Shown: piece by piece, positions 1-11,646 of the stretch
Position numbering within the stretch: the first letter of the stretch is position 1
Layout: each line of letters begins with the position of its first letter
DNA from: Symsagittifera roscoffensis
Lineage: Eukaryota; Xenacoelomorpha; Acoela; Convolutidae
Reading direction: 5' to 3'
DNA: 64,000 nt
NCBI RefSeq assembly: GCF_963678635.1
Contig: NC_087070.1
Coordinates: 48,343,467 to 48,407,466, forward strand
Program-made: the position numbers and the translations under genes
The notes under the pieces: generated by a model
The model's input: only the letters and a program-made list of their open reading frames with translations
Databases searched by the model: none
What the model was told of the DNA's origin: nothing

Positions 1-2
1 TA

Positions 3-332
3 GCAAGTACACCAATCAGTACACAAGATCATAAGCGTCTCTTCTTCAACACACTATCAGCGCTGGGTTTGTTGCACTGCGGGCTGGGAATCACTCTGGA
101 TAACTACCAACAGCACTTTATTATGTGTTTTGATCTCACTAGCACACAGCAGGCAGCTCATGACTTCTTGCATCCAGAACTTACTAACTGCTCAGTTTCA
201 CTCGATCTTCAATTCTCAAACGCTTTGACAGCAAACCTGGAAATTTTTGTTTGGGGTATACGCTCATCCAATGTATTTATTACCTCCGACCGCAAAGTTA
301 CAAAGAACGTCCTTCCCATTTCGACAGTCTGA
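3..332 (+). CDS. Major capsid protein, C-terminal fragment (cut by window edge)
   Basis: This is the last 109 codons of the Polinton double jelly-roll major capsid protein, in the same frame and, as far as read, identical to the end of the intact gene at 27433-28740. Only the window edge truncates it; no internal stop is visible. It is followed after two bases by the protease start codon, as in the intact element. Confidence 0.9.
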   Translation, partial: ASTPISTQDHKRLFFNTLSALGLLHCGLGITLDNYQQHFIMCFDLTSTQQAAHDFLHPELTNCSVSLDLQFSNALTANLEIFVWGIRSSNVFITSDRKVTKNVLPISTV

Positions 333-334
333 AA

Positions 335-781
335 ATGGATGAAATCCAGTTGCAGGACCTCATTCAGAATTGTAAACATCTGAAATATAAGTTTTTTGGA
401 GTATTTGCAGCCGACAATTTTCCACCTCACATCCCAAACAACATCTTTATGATTGTGAACATTTCAAAATCAGATTCTCCGGGGACACATTGGATTGTGA
501 TATGCAACAGAAGAAATGTTTTATACTTCGCTGATCCTCTCGGTCTTCCTCTCTGGCAGTACACCAATCTGTATAAACGATTGAACGAGAATTTTCATCA
601 AGTGACTGAATTGATGACAAACTTTCCCATGCAAGACTCAAACTCTACCATGTGCGGTTCTTTTTGTATTTATATTGCACATTTGATTTTTGATAAAAAC
701 TTTAATGGTGATGCTTCTGATTTTGTTTATATAACTGATCATGTTTTGAAACGTTTCCTAACTCACATGCTTACCCATTAA
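335..781 (+). CDS. PRO: Polinton adenain-like cysteine protease (second copy)
   Basis: A 148-residue protein that matches the protease at 28743-29189 except for one residue (Ile instead of Thr, from the T at 462). The His in GTHWIVI, the acidic residue in YFADPLG, and the Gln and Cys of the MQDSN...MCGSFC region are all present, so the catalytic set looks intact. In adenoviruses this family cleaves capsid and core precursors during virion maturation, and the same role is inferred here. The frame opens two bases after the capsid stop. Confidence 0.9.
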   Translation: MDEIQLQDLIQNCKHLKYKFFGVFAADNFPPHIPNNIFMIVNISKSDSPGTHWIVICNRRNVLYFADPLGLPLWQYTNLYKRLNENFHQVTELMTNFPMQDSNSTMCGSFCIYIAHLIFDKNFNGDASDFVYITDHVLKRFLTHMLTH

Positions 782-1689
782 CTAACCATTTAATATAGCT
801 GTTTTATACACTTTACAATTTCATTTTGAACAATACATTCTTTTAGTAATTGAAATTTTACCCAATTGTTAACTGAATAGCAGTAATTCGAGAAGTTAAT
901 TCAAAGTGAGAAAAAAGTACAAAATCGATCTATGGGGGGATATCACCATACCAGCTACTGTTGCCTCCTTTCAGTACAATTTCCGGACGGGTTTCGAAAC
1001 GCCGCCTTTCGGCTGAGAGTCGAGCGCCATGCGTTTTCCTCTACTCGGACCCCAAGAAATTTTGATCCACTTCAATTTTATAGTAACAAGTTAGGTACAA
1101 GTTTTGATAATAATTCTGGGCACTTTTGGCTTTCATCAGTGTTCTCGTTTTTCAAGATCTTAACCCACTACAACTTATTAGCTCTTTCAACCTTTCTATA
1201 AAATCAAAGCTTTTGTCATAGATTTCAGACGTTTATTTTTCAGTCTTCTGTAGACACGGAAAATGGAAATGTCGAAATTTTCAAGCCAATTTCATTATTT
1301 TAGAGTTTTCAGTGTTGCAAAATTTTTCTTTGTTTTTTACTTTCATTTGGCTTAAAGAAACTTTTCATTCTTATTTCGGTCAAATTGATCATTAGCTTTT
1401 ACCTAAATAGAGGTGGCGGCCGCCGCAATTGACGAATTTTCCTTTCTTTGAGATTCAGCAAAAAAACATGCATTTTTGAAGGAAATCGTTCACCGCAGCC
1501 AACAGTTAAGCTACGCTGCCAAAATCTGGTGCTTTCCTATTACATATAATAGATATATAACGTCCTTTTACATGTAAACAAGCCAATACCCCCAAACTTT
1601 AGAAGGGAAAATATGCACCGACCAAAACTTAATTCCATTCCCGGTTCCACAACGTTCAGTGGGAATACTCAATAATTTACCGAAGTTTT
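782..1689. other. Noncoding 3' region of the Polinton copy
   Basis: No convincing gene. It contains the tRNA-like stretch listed separately, a GC-rich 11-bp block GGCGGCCGCCG near 1413, and AT-rich spacer. Everything here is repeated at 29190-30097. Confidence 0.6.
980..1054 (-). other. tRNA-like A-box/B-box stretch (copy 1)
   Basis: Read on the minus strand, an A-box-like TCCGAGTAGAGG is followed 37 nt later by a B-box-like GTTTCGAAACC, with an anticodon-arm-like CTCGACTCTCAGCCGAA between them. Stem pairing is imperfect, so this is more likely a tRNA-derived (SINE-like or Pol III promoter) relic than a working tRNA. The same sequence occurs at 29388-29462. Confidence 0.3.
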
Positions 1690-2073
1690 ACATAGGGATC
1701 ATTAAGTATAAAAATTATACATTGGGATCATTAGGTATAAATATTATACATTGGGATCATTAGGTATAAATATTTTACATAGGGATCATTAGGTATAAAT
1801 ATTTTACACAGGGATCATTAGGTATAAATATTTACATAGGGATCATTAGGGATAAATATTTTACATAGGGATCATTAGGGATAAAAATTATACATTGGGA
1901 TCATTAGGTATAAATATTTTACATGGGGATCATTAGGTATAAATATTTTACATAGGGATCATTAGGTATAAATATTTACATAGGGATCATTAGGAATCTA
2001 TACCCAATGATCCCTGTAGGGATCACCCCCCCCCCCCCCCCCCCCGATCCCAGTGTCGTATATCTATACTACT
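1690..2073. repeat. Polinton right terminal inverted repeat (copy 1)
   Basis: About eleven ~30-bp tandem units around the core GGGATCATTAGGTATAAATA, then a short hairpin TGATCCCTGTAGGGATCA, a long poly-C run, and the terminal block ending CTATACTACT. It is the same as 30098-30478 apart from the C-run length. Confidence 0.92.
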
Positions 2074-2273
2074 NNNNNNNNNNNNNNNNNNNNNNNNNNN
2101 NNNNNNNNNNNNNNNNNNNNNNNNNNNNNNNNNNNNNNNNNNNNNNNNNNNNNNNNNNNNNNNNNNNNNNNNNNNNNNNNNNNNNNNNNNNNNNNNNNNN
2201 NNNNNNNNNNNNNNNNNNNNNNNNNNNNNNNNNNNNNNNNNNNNNNNNNNNNNNNNNNNNNNNNNNNNNNNNN
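2074..2273. other. Assembly gap (200 N)
   Basis: Exactly 200 N, a conventional unknown-size gap. It separates a Polinton terminus from the interior of a satellite array, so the two sides need not be adjacent in the genome. Confidence 1.
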
Positions 2274-5200
2274 GTAGCGGACAGAGATTTTTTTTTTTAA
2301 AAAACACAGTTATCTAGTACAGTAGTGAGATCTCTTTAACAATCCCCCCCGGAAACACACAGATAAACAAATGAACCGTTATTTACTACAGTAGCGGACA
2401 CAGATTTTAAAAAAACACAGTTATCTAGTACAGTAGCGAGATCTCTTTAACAACCCCCCCCCCGAAACACACAGATAAACAAATGAACCGTTGTTTACTA
2501 CAGTAGCGGACACAGATTTTTTTTAAAAAAAAAACACAGTTATCTAGTACAGTAGCGAGATCTCTTTAACAATCCCCCCGGAAACACACAGATAAACAAA
2601 TGAACCGTTAATTACTACAGTAGCGGACACAGTTTTTAAAAATACACAGTTATCTAGTACAGTAGCGAGATCTCTTTAACAATCCCCCCGGAAACACACA
2701 GATAAACAAATAAACCGTTATTTACTAGAGTAGCGGACACAGACTTAAAAAAAACACAGTTATCTAGTACAGTAGCGAGATCTCTTTAACACCCCCCCCG
2801 AAACACACAGATAAACAAATGAACCGTTATTTACTACAGTAGCGGACAGAGATTTTTTTTTTTAAAAAACACAGTTATCTAGTACAGTAGTGAGATCTCT
2901 TTAACAATCCCCCCACCCGGAAACACAGATAAAAAAATGAACCGTTATTTACTACAGTAGCGGACACAGTTTTTAAAAATACACAGTTATCTAGTACAGT
3001 AGCGAGATCTCTTTAACAACCCCCCCCCCCCGAAACACACAGATAAACAAATGAACCGTTATTTACTACAGTAGCGGACACAGATTTTTTTTTTAAAAAC
3101 ACAGTTATCTAGTACAGTAGTGAGATCTCTTTAACAATCCCCCCCCCCCCCCCCCCGGAAACACACAGATAAACAAATGAACCGTTATTTACTACAGTAG
3201 CGGACACATATTTAAAAAAAAAACACAGTTATCTAGTACAGTAGCGAGATATCTTTAACAACCCCCCCCCCCCCGGAAACACACAGATAAACAAATGAAC
3301 CGTTATTTACTACAGTAGCGGACACAGATTTTTTTTAAAAAAAACACAGTTATCTAGTACAGTAGCGAGATCTCTTTAACAATCCCCCCCCGGAAACACA
3401 CAGATAAACAAATGAACCGTTAATTACTACAGTAGCGGACACAGTTTTTAAAAATACACAGTTATCTAGTACAGTAGCGAGATCTCTTTAACAATCCCCC
3501 CCGGAAACACACAGATAAACAAATGAACCGTTATTTACTACAGTAGCGGACACAGACTTAAAAAAAACACAGTTATCTAGTACAATAGCGAGATCTCTTT
3601 AACAACCCCCCCTACCCCGAAACCCACAGATAAACAAATGAACCGTGATTTACTACATTAGCGGACAGAGATTTTTTAAAAAAAAAAACACAGTTATCTA
3701 GAACAGTAGTGAGATCTCTTTAACAATCCCCCCCACCCGGAAACACAGATAAAAAAATGAACCGTTATTTACTACAGTAGCGGACACAGTTTTTAAAAAT
3801 ACACAGTTATCTAGTACAGTAGCGAGATCTCTTTAACAACCCCCCCCCCCCCCCCCCCGAAACACACAGATAAACAAATGAACCGTTATTTACTACAGCA
3901 GCGGACACAGATTTTTTTTAATAAAAAAACACAGTTGTCTAGTACAGTAGCGAGATCTCTTTAACAATCCCCCCCCCCCCGAAAACACACAGATAAACAA
4001 ATGAACCGTTATTTACTACAGTAGCGGACACAGATTTTTTTTTATAAAAAAACACAGTTATCTAGTACAGTAGCGAGATCTCTTTAACAATCCCCCCCCC
4101 CCCCGGAAACACACAGATAAACAAATGAACCGTTATTTACTACAGTAGCGGACACAGTTTTTAAAAATACACAGTTATCTAGTACAGTAGCGAGATCTCT
4201 TTAACAATCCCCCCCCCCCGGAAACACACAGATAAACAAATGAACCGTTATTTACTACAGTAGCGGACACAGATTTAAAAAAAAACACAGTTATCTAGTA
4301 CAGTAGCGAGATCTCTTTAACAACCCCCCCCCCCGAAACACACACATAAACAAATGAACCGTTATTTACTACAGTAGCGGACACAGATTTTTTTTTAAAA
4401 AAAACACAGTTATCTAGTACAGTAGTGAGATCTCTTTAACAATCCCCCCCACCCGGAAACACAGATAAATAAATGAACCGTTATTTACTACAGTAGCGGA
4501 CACAGATTTTTTTAAAAAAAAACACAGTTATCTAGTACAGTAGCGAGATCTCTTTAACAATCCCCCCGGAAACACACAGATAAACAAATGAACCGTTAAT
4601 TACTACAGTAGCGGACACAGTTTTTAAAAATACACAGTTATCTAGTACAGTAGCGAGATCTTTTTAACAATCCCCCCGGAAACACACAGATAAACAAATG
4701 AACCGTTATTTACTACAGTAGCGGACACAGATTTTTAAAAAAAAACACAGTTATCTAGTACAGTAGCGAGATCTCTTTAACAACCCCCTCCCCCCGAAAC
4801 ACACACATAAACAAATGAACCGTTATTTACTACAGTAGCGGACACAGATTTTTTTTAAAAAAAACACAGTTATCTAGTACAGTAGCGAGATCTCTTTAAC
4901 AATCCCCCCCCCCCGGAAACACACAGATAAACAAATGAACCGTTATTTACTACAGTAGCGGACACAGTTTTTAAAAATACACAGTTATCTAGTACAGTAG
5001 CGAGATCTCTTTAACAATCCCCCCCCCACCGGAAACACACAGATAAACAAATGAACCGTTATTTACTACAGTAGCGGAAACAGATTTAAAAAAAAAACAC
5101 AGTTATCTAGTACAGTAGCGAGATCTCTTTAACAACCCCCCCCCCCCCGAAACACACACATAAACAAATGAACCGTTATTTACTACAGTAGCGGACACAG

Positions 5201-6893
5201 ATTTTTTTAAAAAAAAAACACAGTTATCTAGTACAGTAGTGAGATCTCTTTAACAATCCCCCCCACCCGGAAACACAGATAAATAAATGAACCGTTATTT
5301 ACTACAGTAGCGGACACAGATTTTTTTAAAAAAAAACACAGTTATCTAGTACAGTAGCGAGATCTCTTTAACAATCCCCCCGGAAACACACAGATAAACA
5401 AATGAACCGTTAATTACTACAGTAGCGGACACAGTTTTTAAAAATACACAGTTATCTAGTACAGTAGCGAGATCTTTTTAACAATCCCCCGGAAACACAC
5501 AGATAAACAAATGAACCGTTATTTACTACAGTAGCGGACACAGACTTAAAAAAAAACACAGTTATCTAGTACAGTAGCGAGATCTCTTTAACAACCCCCC
5601 CCTCGAAACACACAGATAAACAAATGAACCGTTATTTACTACAGTAGCGGACACAGATTTTTTTAAAAAAAAACACAGTTATCTAGTACAGTAGTGAGAT
5701 CTCTTTAACAATCCCCCCACCCGGAAACACAGATAAAAAAATGAACCGTTATTTACTACAGTAGCTGACACAGTTTTTAAAAATACACAGTTATCTAGTA
5801 CAGTAGCGAGATCTCTTTAACAACCCCCCCGAAACACACAGATAAACAAATGAACCGTTATTTACTACAGTAGCGGACACAGATTTTTTTTAAAAAAAAA
5901 CACAGTTATCTAGTACAGTAGTGAGATCTCTTTAACAATCCCCCCCCGGAAACACATAGATAAACAAATGAACCGTTATTTACTACAGTAGCGGACACAG
6001 ATTTTTAAAAAAACACAGTTATCTAGTACAGTAGCGAGATCTCTTTAACAACCCCCCCCCCCCGGAAACACACAGATAAACAAATGAACCGTTATTTACT
6101 ACAGTAGCGGACACAGATTTTTTTTTAAAAACACAGTTATCTACTACATACCCTATAACAACCCTCATGAGCCCCTATCCCCCCAAAAGACACAGATAAA
6201 AAATATACGATTATCTAGTACAGTAACGAGATCTCTTTAAAACCACCACAGCCCCCACCCCTCACCCCCACATACAAAATGAACAGTTATCTACTACAGT
6301 AGCGGACCCAGATAAAAAATAAACAGTTACCTAGAACAGTAGCGGGATCCTTTTAAAAAACCCATGAGCCCCCATCCCCCTCCCCCCGCCGAAAGACACA
6401 GACAAAATTATAACAGTTATCTAGTACAGTATCGAGATCTCTTTAAAACCCCCATAGCCCCCCCCCCCCGCCCCCGGGAAAACACAGATGAACAAATGAA
6501 CAGTTATCTACTACAGTAGCGGACACAGATAAAAAACAAACAGTTATCTAGTGCAGTAGCGAGATCTCTTTAAAACCCTCCCACAGGCTACCTCCCCCCC
6601 CCTCCTCCCCGGAAAGAAACAGATAAACAAAAAACAGTTATGTACTACAGTGGTGGACACAGATTAAAAAAACTGTTATCTAACACAAGAGCGAGATCAC
6701 TTTAAAACCCCCAGTGACCCCCCGGAATGACACAGATAAACACATAAACAGTTATCTACTACAGTAGCGGACACAGATAAAAAGTAAACAGTTATCTAAT
6801 ACAATAGCGAGATCATTTTAAAAGCCCCAGAGCCCCCCCCCCCCCCGGGAACTACACAGATAAACAAATAAACAGTTATCTACTACAGTAGCG
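2274..6893. repeat. Satellite array, ~112-bp dimeric unit, roughly 40 copies
   Basis: The unit runs ACAGTAGCGGACACAG, a T-run/A-run, ACAGTTATCTAGTACAGTAG, CGAGATCTCTTTAACAA, a C-run, then GAAACACACAGATAAACAAA and TGAACCGTTATTTACT. Period is about 105-125 bp because the homopolymers vary. The two halves are related: GTTATTTACTACAGTAGCGG and GTTATCTAGTACAGTAGCGA. Units after about 6130 are more diverged, as expected at an array edge. Some variant units recur in the same order, suggesting higher-order amplification. No coding content. Confidence 0.97.
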
Positions 6894-9800
6894 GCTCTGG
6901 TTGACCTTCATACACGAAAAATGCTTATCATGAAGTTCCATACAAGAAAAAATGCTTACCATAAAAAATCATACACGGAGTGTATGAAAAAATGTATATC
7001 GCAAAATTTCCATATCGGAAAACTATATGGCAAGCAATTTGAAAAGTGTAAAAAATCCAAAATTCAAGGAAATTTTTATCTCAATTTTCAGTCGCAATAT
7101 CACTTTCATGCTCGCATAAGCCTGTTTCTAAAAAAGTTTTGCATGCAAATGTTTTATTTTTGTCTGCAAAAGAAAAAAACTTGACAAGATTTCTTGTGCC
7201 AATCCAAAATGAAAATTTCGATAATTTCATAATAAGGTAAACTTCAATTTGTCAAAAAATTAGGCCGCAATTTTCGACTAGTGAAGTGTTTGACTAAAAA
7301 CGTTCGAGCCAAATACAAAAATTTACTGTCTTTCTTCAGAGTGAACTATGTAAGAAAATCTCATACAATTATTATTCAAAAGCAGATATCCGTGAGATAT
7401 CTTCAACTCAACTATCGTGGTTTTCTGAGTTAGAAAATTTTTGGTTATTGTTGACAAAATTCGAAAATAATAACTTTCTAACTTAAGGGAAATTGCTCGT
7501 CAAACAGTTTTCATATATGAAAAAATGTTTATCCTAGATTTTTTTCACAATTTACTGTCCGTGTGGAATTGTACAAAATTGTAAGATAAGCTTTTTTCCA
7601 TATATGAGAGTTGTATGACAAGCCTTTTTGGTCAACCCGGAGGGATATCTGTAACTACCTCCAAGTTTTCTACGGGAACCTTGGGAGCTAATATGTAATA
7701 AATTTGAGCACTGAACCAGCGCCATAGTAAATTGCGCAATTTGGTTTAAAAAAGAAATCGTTTCCAGCAAAACTTGGATAAACAGTTTGGTCGACCTAAT
7801 CAATTGGTTCAAAAGTTTTCCAGTTTTTTTGAAAATTTGCCCCAACCATTAGCAAAAAAGCTAGATCCGCCCTCTTCTAGTATATCATGGATATTGGTAA
7901 TAACAAAAAGTGTACTTTTAGGTCGTAATAATATATATACACCTTGTTTTGGTTTCAGTAATTAGGAGAACAACTTCTGGTATTACCCACCATCTCATGT
8001 CTCTTTTGAGCTCAGTGCTCCTTGGTTTTTTTGGATTTTCAGTATGATCGATTAATCGTGCATTCATGTCCGACTTCTATCCCTGATTTTTGAGAAATGT
8101 GACTAATCTAATAACAGCATTGCTGTTGTCCAGTTACTTATAGGCACTGTCTGTATCGATTGCCATGTGTATATTAAGGTTATCTACTCTAACTAGCTAG
8201 AGCTTTCAAAATTTTCAGGCTTTTTGAACCAGAATCTTTACCATTTTGAGTTTTTTCATCTGTATCTGTGCTACTTCTGCAGCTTCTGATTTTTTTTTCG
8301 TTGTCTTGAACATAAATTTTTCTACTTCCATCAGAAAAATCATTGTTTCAATTCCCTTAATTTTAATTTGGTCCACCAAATCTGCATCTTCTCTCATATC
8401 ATTTTATCTTAATTCTTCTGAAACTCTTCCGCTAACTTGTTTACTTGTTGGGGTTTACACAATTTTCCAAAATGGTTTATCTCTTTTTGCAGCTCTCTTT
8501 CTTAACCTTTTTTCACCTTTCTATTTTTTAAAATTTTTTGCACGATAAAAATGTCTTTGTAGGTGTTATTTATGAATGAATATAAATACGGCAATTGGAT
8601 GCAAATGAAAGAACTGGTGTTAGATGACAGTTTGATGCAGATCACTGGAATGGCTGAAACATCATTTTTTGTAAGTTTCTGTTTTTTGGATCGTCCAGCT
8701 CACGTACAGGTTTGTTTTTTGTTTTAGCCCCTCGCCCAGGTACTGGTTCCCATTGGATAAAGTTAAGGATTTTGTTGCTCTCTCAAGAGTTGAGAAGATT
8801 TTCTTGCAGAAAATGTACAATTTGAGCTTCAAACCTCTAAAGTACTGCAATTTTTCTCAAGTTTTCTTCTCTGTTCAGAGATTGCACGTTTTATGGGATG
8901 GGCTTTAACGTAATTTTTGCCTCACTTCATTTTAAAAAAGTGTTAAACATACAATTTTCATAAATGACAAACTTTTAGTCATACAATTTTCATATATGGG
9001 AAACTTCTAATTTTACAATTTCCATATATGGAAAAATGTTTATCATAGAGATTTCATACAACTTTCTGTACGTATGGAATTGTATGGAATTGTATGACAA
9101 GAAGTTTCTCATATATGGAAATTGTATGATTAGAAGTTTTGGTCAACCCGGGTTCTCCCCTGAAGAGTGGTTTGTTTTTGTCTTTGTCCGTGTTGTTTTG
9201 TCTTCGTCCCAGTCTGAAAGTTTCTAAGTCTCTTTTGAGTCTTTTGTTACTATGGTTCCTTATAATCGTTATCGATTCTTGTTTGATTTTCATTTCTATA
9301 ATAGTGTTTCCTTTTGCCTGACCATGTTTCTGGAAATTTGCGCTGTTTGTTTGTTGTTCTCGAAATTTTTGTGTTCCTTTTTGCACTTCTTTTCTTCCCG
9401 AGACAGTGTTTTAAACCAACTGTATCCTGTAGTAGTACATTCCTCAATCTCGATGTAAACAAATACTTGCCACTTCATTTTATAGCGCTCCCAGCAGTGA
9501 TCTGGCTGCTTGGGCAATTTGGGCTGCTTTAAACGTTTCCAGCGACTCGTATGTATCCTGTGCTTTTGTGGACAACTTATACCTGCCGTATAATGCGCTT
9601 TTCATGTTTCAATTTTTACCGTGATATCATATCATACAAATCCTTAAACGTTTATTTTATTTTAATTTATGTTTCTGTGTCGATCTTTTTTTGCGATTCG
9701 GTTTACTTGTCGTCATGCAGCTTCTACGGTCGTTGATTTCGTGAATCTGGTCGTAGTGTAGTGGCTCTAGTATTTTTTTTTCTTGTAATTTTATGTGCGA

Positions 9801-10066
9801 ATCCACATTTTTCTATACTGCCGCTGCTATCAGAAACTGACCCGATCATATCAAACTTTATCAGCCATGGTGGACCTACTGCATCCTATGCCCAGTATAC
9901 GGGGTTACTCAGGTCCGTTCCTTTTCTTGGTTTGCGAATCCTGCTGGCTAACGTTTTGTGTTATAATGCAATCTGCGTTAATACGAGTTCTCTCGTAATT
10001 CTCATTTCAATCAATTGCAAATTTTCATTTTCGATGAATGTAACAGATCGTTACATAAGCAATGAC
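6894..10066. other. AT-rich spacer with imperfect inverted motifs, no clear gene
   Basis: No recognisable gene. TTCCATATATGG-type palindromic motifs and TTGTATGA motifs recur at 6900-7640 and 8940-9150, and GGTTGACC near 6899 is matched by GGTCAACC near 7631 and 9144, so worn inverted-repeat elements are likely. On the minus strand about 9495-9600 reads open with a protein-like composition (YGRYKLSTKAQDTYESL) but I cannot identify it. Confidence 0.4.
10059..10066. repeat. 8-bp target-site duplication, left (GCAATGAC)
   Basis: An identical octamer occurs at 10546-10553 on the other side of the hAT-type element. Confidence 0.85.
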
Positions 10067-10545
10067 CAGGGAGCGGATAATAGTTTTAGCAACTAAAAAC
10101 AACTATTTCCAACTTTTCTGTTGTTTTTTCCCTATAACTATCTATTTTCCAATAAACTTCACAATAGCAACTTTTTCGGAAGTTTTCTTTGTTTGAAGCT
10201 CATATTAACGGATTCAACGAACACAGATGCGCTGCAGCTGGCGAATATTAATTATCCAATGGCAGCTCAGCCATCCCTATATAACGTGGCCGACCAAGTA
10301 CGCCAAAAATTCAAGCTTGCCGATCAATTTGTTGCTCTTTCGAAGAAAGTTTTCCGGAAGTCGCCAAAGCATATCCGAATTTTCCAAAGTTTTGCCCCAA
10401 CGTTGTCTTTACCACCTAGGCCCATGTAAATTTAACGTTTTTCTGCAAGTTTTTGCCAACTTTTTGAGCAAATTTTCCAGTCAATTTTGAGCAATTTCTT
10501 AGTAACTTTTTTGCCTTTTTGAAAGCAACTATTATCCGCTCCCTG
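10067..10545. mobile_element. Non-autonomous hAT-type element (MITE)
   Basis: A 479-bp element with 19-bp terminal inverted repeats CAGGGAGCGGATAATAGTT, flanked by a perfect 8-bp duplication GCAATGAC. The CAGGG terminus and 8-bp duplication are the standard signature of hAT transposons. There is no transposase frame inside, so it would have needed a transposase supplied elsewhere. The perfect duplication and intact ends suggest a fairly young insertion. Confidence 0.88.
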
Positions 10546-10553
10546 GCAATGAC
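10546..10553. repeat. 8-bp target-site duplication, right (GCAATGAC)
   Basis: Matches 10059-10066. Confidence 0.85.
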
Positions 10554-11084
10554 GTATTCAGCACCCTGAATCTAAAATATGTTTTTTTTTGTCACGCAGC
10601 AACCGATGCTGACCATGACCTTGATTTTTTTTACACCATATTAATATCATAAATCTTTTCAGTATTCTCTGGTTACTTCTATTGCAGTATCACAACGGAG
10701 ATCCGCTGTTGTTTCCCTAGTTTAAATCTTCATGCAACTTTTATGGTAATTTTCTGAGATGAAAATGTGGACTAGCCCCCTGTCATCAAGCATAAGATCA
10801 CGTTGGCATCAGTGCACCGATCTTTTGACCGAGAGGCGAAAGATTTAACCACATAATCATCGCTTCAACTCACCATTTTGCTGAAACCGAATACAAACGC
10901 ATAACTTCTGCCTTCTTGATTTCTCTTAACAGTGTTTGGCTGTTTGGCTTGCTTGTGAATAGGTCGCTTTTTGACGTGTTTGGCCGAAACATCACATAAA
11001 ACTGTCATTTCAATTATGACCGTATACTTTGTACAAACCCACCAAAACCCCCCTCCTCCCTTCTCCTTCCCCATACCACCTTAC
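10554..11084. other. Spacer, no clear gene
   Basis: No supported gene or RNA. If the exon proposed at 11085-11230 is real, this is the start of its downstream intron on the minus strand. Confidence 0.4.
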
Positions 11085-11230
11085 CTTCTGAGTTGGAGTA
11101 GTTGGGCACTCCTGCTATGGAACTCTCACTGCAACACAATCTCCACACCATGTACATCTGGCCCAATATCCCCTTCTTGTCCGGATTATTGCCCACATCG
11201 TCCACTTCGTCCAGCAACTTCTGCTGGTTC
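11085..11230 (-). CDS. Possible internal exon of a host gene
   Basis: A 146-bp stretch on the minus strand is open throughout (includes KLLDEVDDVGNNPDKKGIL). It ends at a good donor, CAGAAG followed by GTAAGG, and is preceded by AG (GAGCTAG) with a weak pyrimidine tract. Both ends leave one base of a split codon, so it could splice in phase. I do not recognise the protein. The Polinton would lie about 90 bp upstream, in the preceding intron. Chance open sequence is a real alternative. Confidence 0.25.
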
Positions 11231-11317
11231 CTAGCTCTACTCTACACGTGAACACAATCGTATCAACACATTTCCTACGCAAATCTCATGAAACAGTTTT
11301 AAAAGCAAATAGAAGGA

Positions 11318-11323
11318 CACTTG
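11318..11323. repeat. Polinton target-site duplication, left (CACTTG)
   Basis: CACTTG directly precedes the left terminus and is repeated directly after the right terminus at 30479-30484. Six bases is the usual Polinton duplication length. Confidence 0.96.
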
Positions 11324-11646
11324 AGTAGTATAGATATACGACACTGGGATCGGGGGGGGGGGGGGGGTGATCCCTACAGGGATCATTGGGTATAGATTCC
11401 TAATGATCCCTATGTAAATATTTATACCTAATGATCCCTATGTAAAATATTTATACCTAATGATCCCTATGTAAAATATTTATACCTAATGATCCCCATG
11501 TAAAATATTTATACCTAATGATCCCAATGTATAATTTTTATCCCTAATGATCCCTATGTAAAATATTTATCCCTAATGATCCCTATGTAAAATATTTATC
11601 CCTAATGATCCCTATGTAAAATATTTATACCTAATGATCCCTATGT
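11324..11646. repeat. Polinton left terminal inverted repeat (323 bp)
   Basis: Inverted copy of 30098-30478: terminal block, poly-G run, hairpin TGATCCCTACAGGGATCA, then about nine ~30-bp units with core TATACCTAATGATCCCTATG. The right repeat has about eleven units, so the two ends differ in length while the outer ~75 bp are conserved. Confidence 0.95.

Larger units (their letters stand above)
1..2073 (+). mobile_element. Partial second copy of the Polinton right end
   Basis: Base 1 corresponds to base 28409 of the intact Polinton, and the two copies stay collinear to the end of the element. I see only two substitutions (462 versus 28870, and 1462 versus 29870) plus a poly-C run about 3 bases longer here. 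The copy holds the major capsid C terminus, the whole protease, the 3' noncoding part and the complete right terminal repeat. It stops on the last base of the element, directly against a run of N. The left part lies outside the window. It could be a very recent insertion, an allelic copy, a free linear form, or an assembly duplication. Confidence 0.93.

Noticed and set aside
932-1201. Open frame MGGYHHTSYCC... (also at 29340-29609)
   Set aside because: No protein-like pattern or homologue recognised; it covers the tRNA-like stretch and noncoding 3' sequence.
2007-2300. Open frames crossing the N run
   Set aside because: They are artefacts of translating through an assembly gap; the same applies to 63447-63828.
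2274-6893. CRISPR-like array
   Set aside because: The units are contiguous with no unique spacers; this is a eukaryotic satellite.
9250-9600. Possible MADF/SANT-like DNA-binding exon on the minus strand
   Set aside because: Only a vague WxxRYKMKWQ resemblance, with stops between the open pieces and no splice support.
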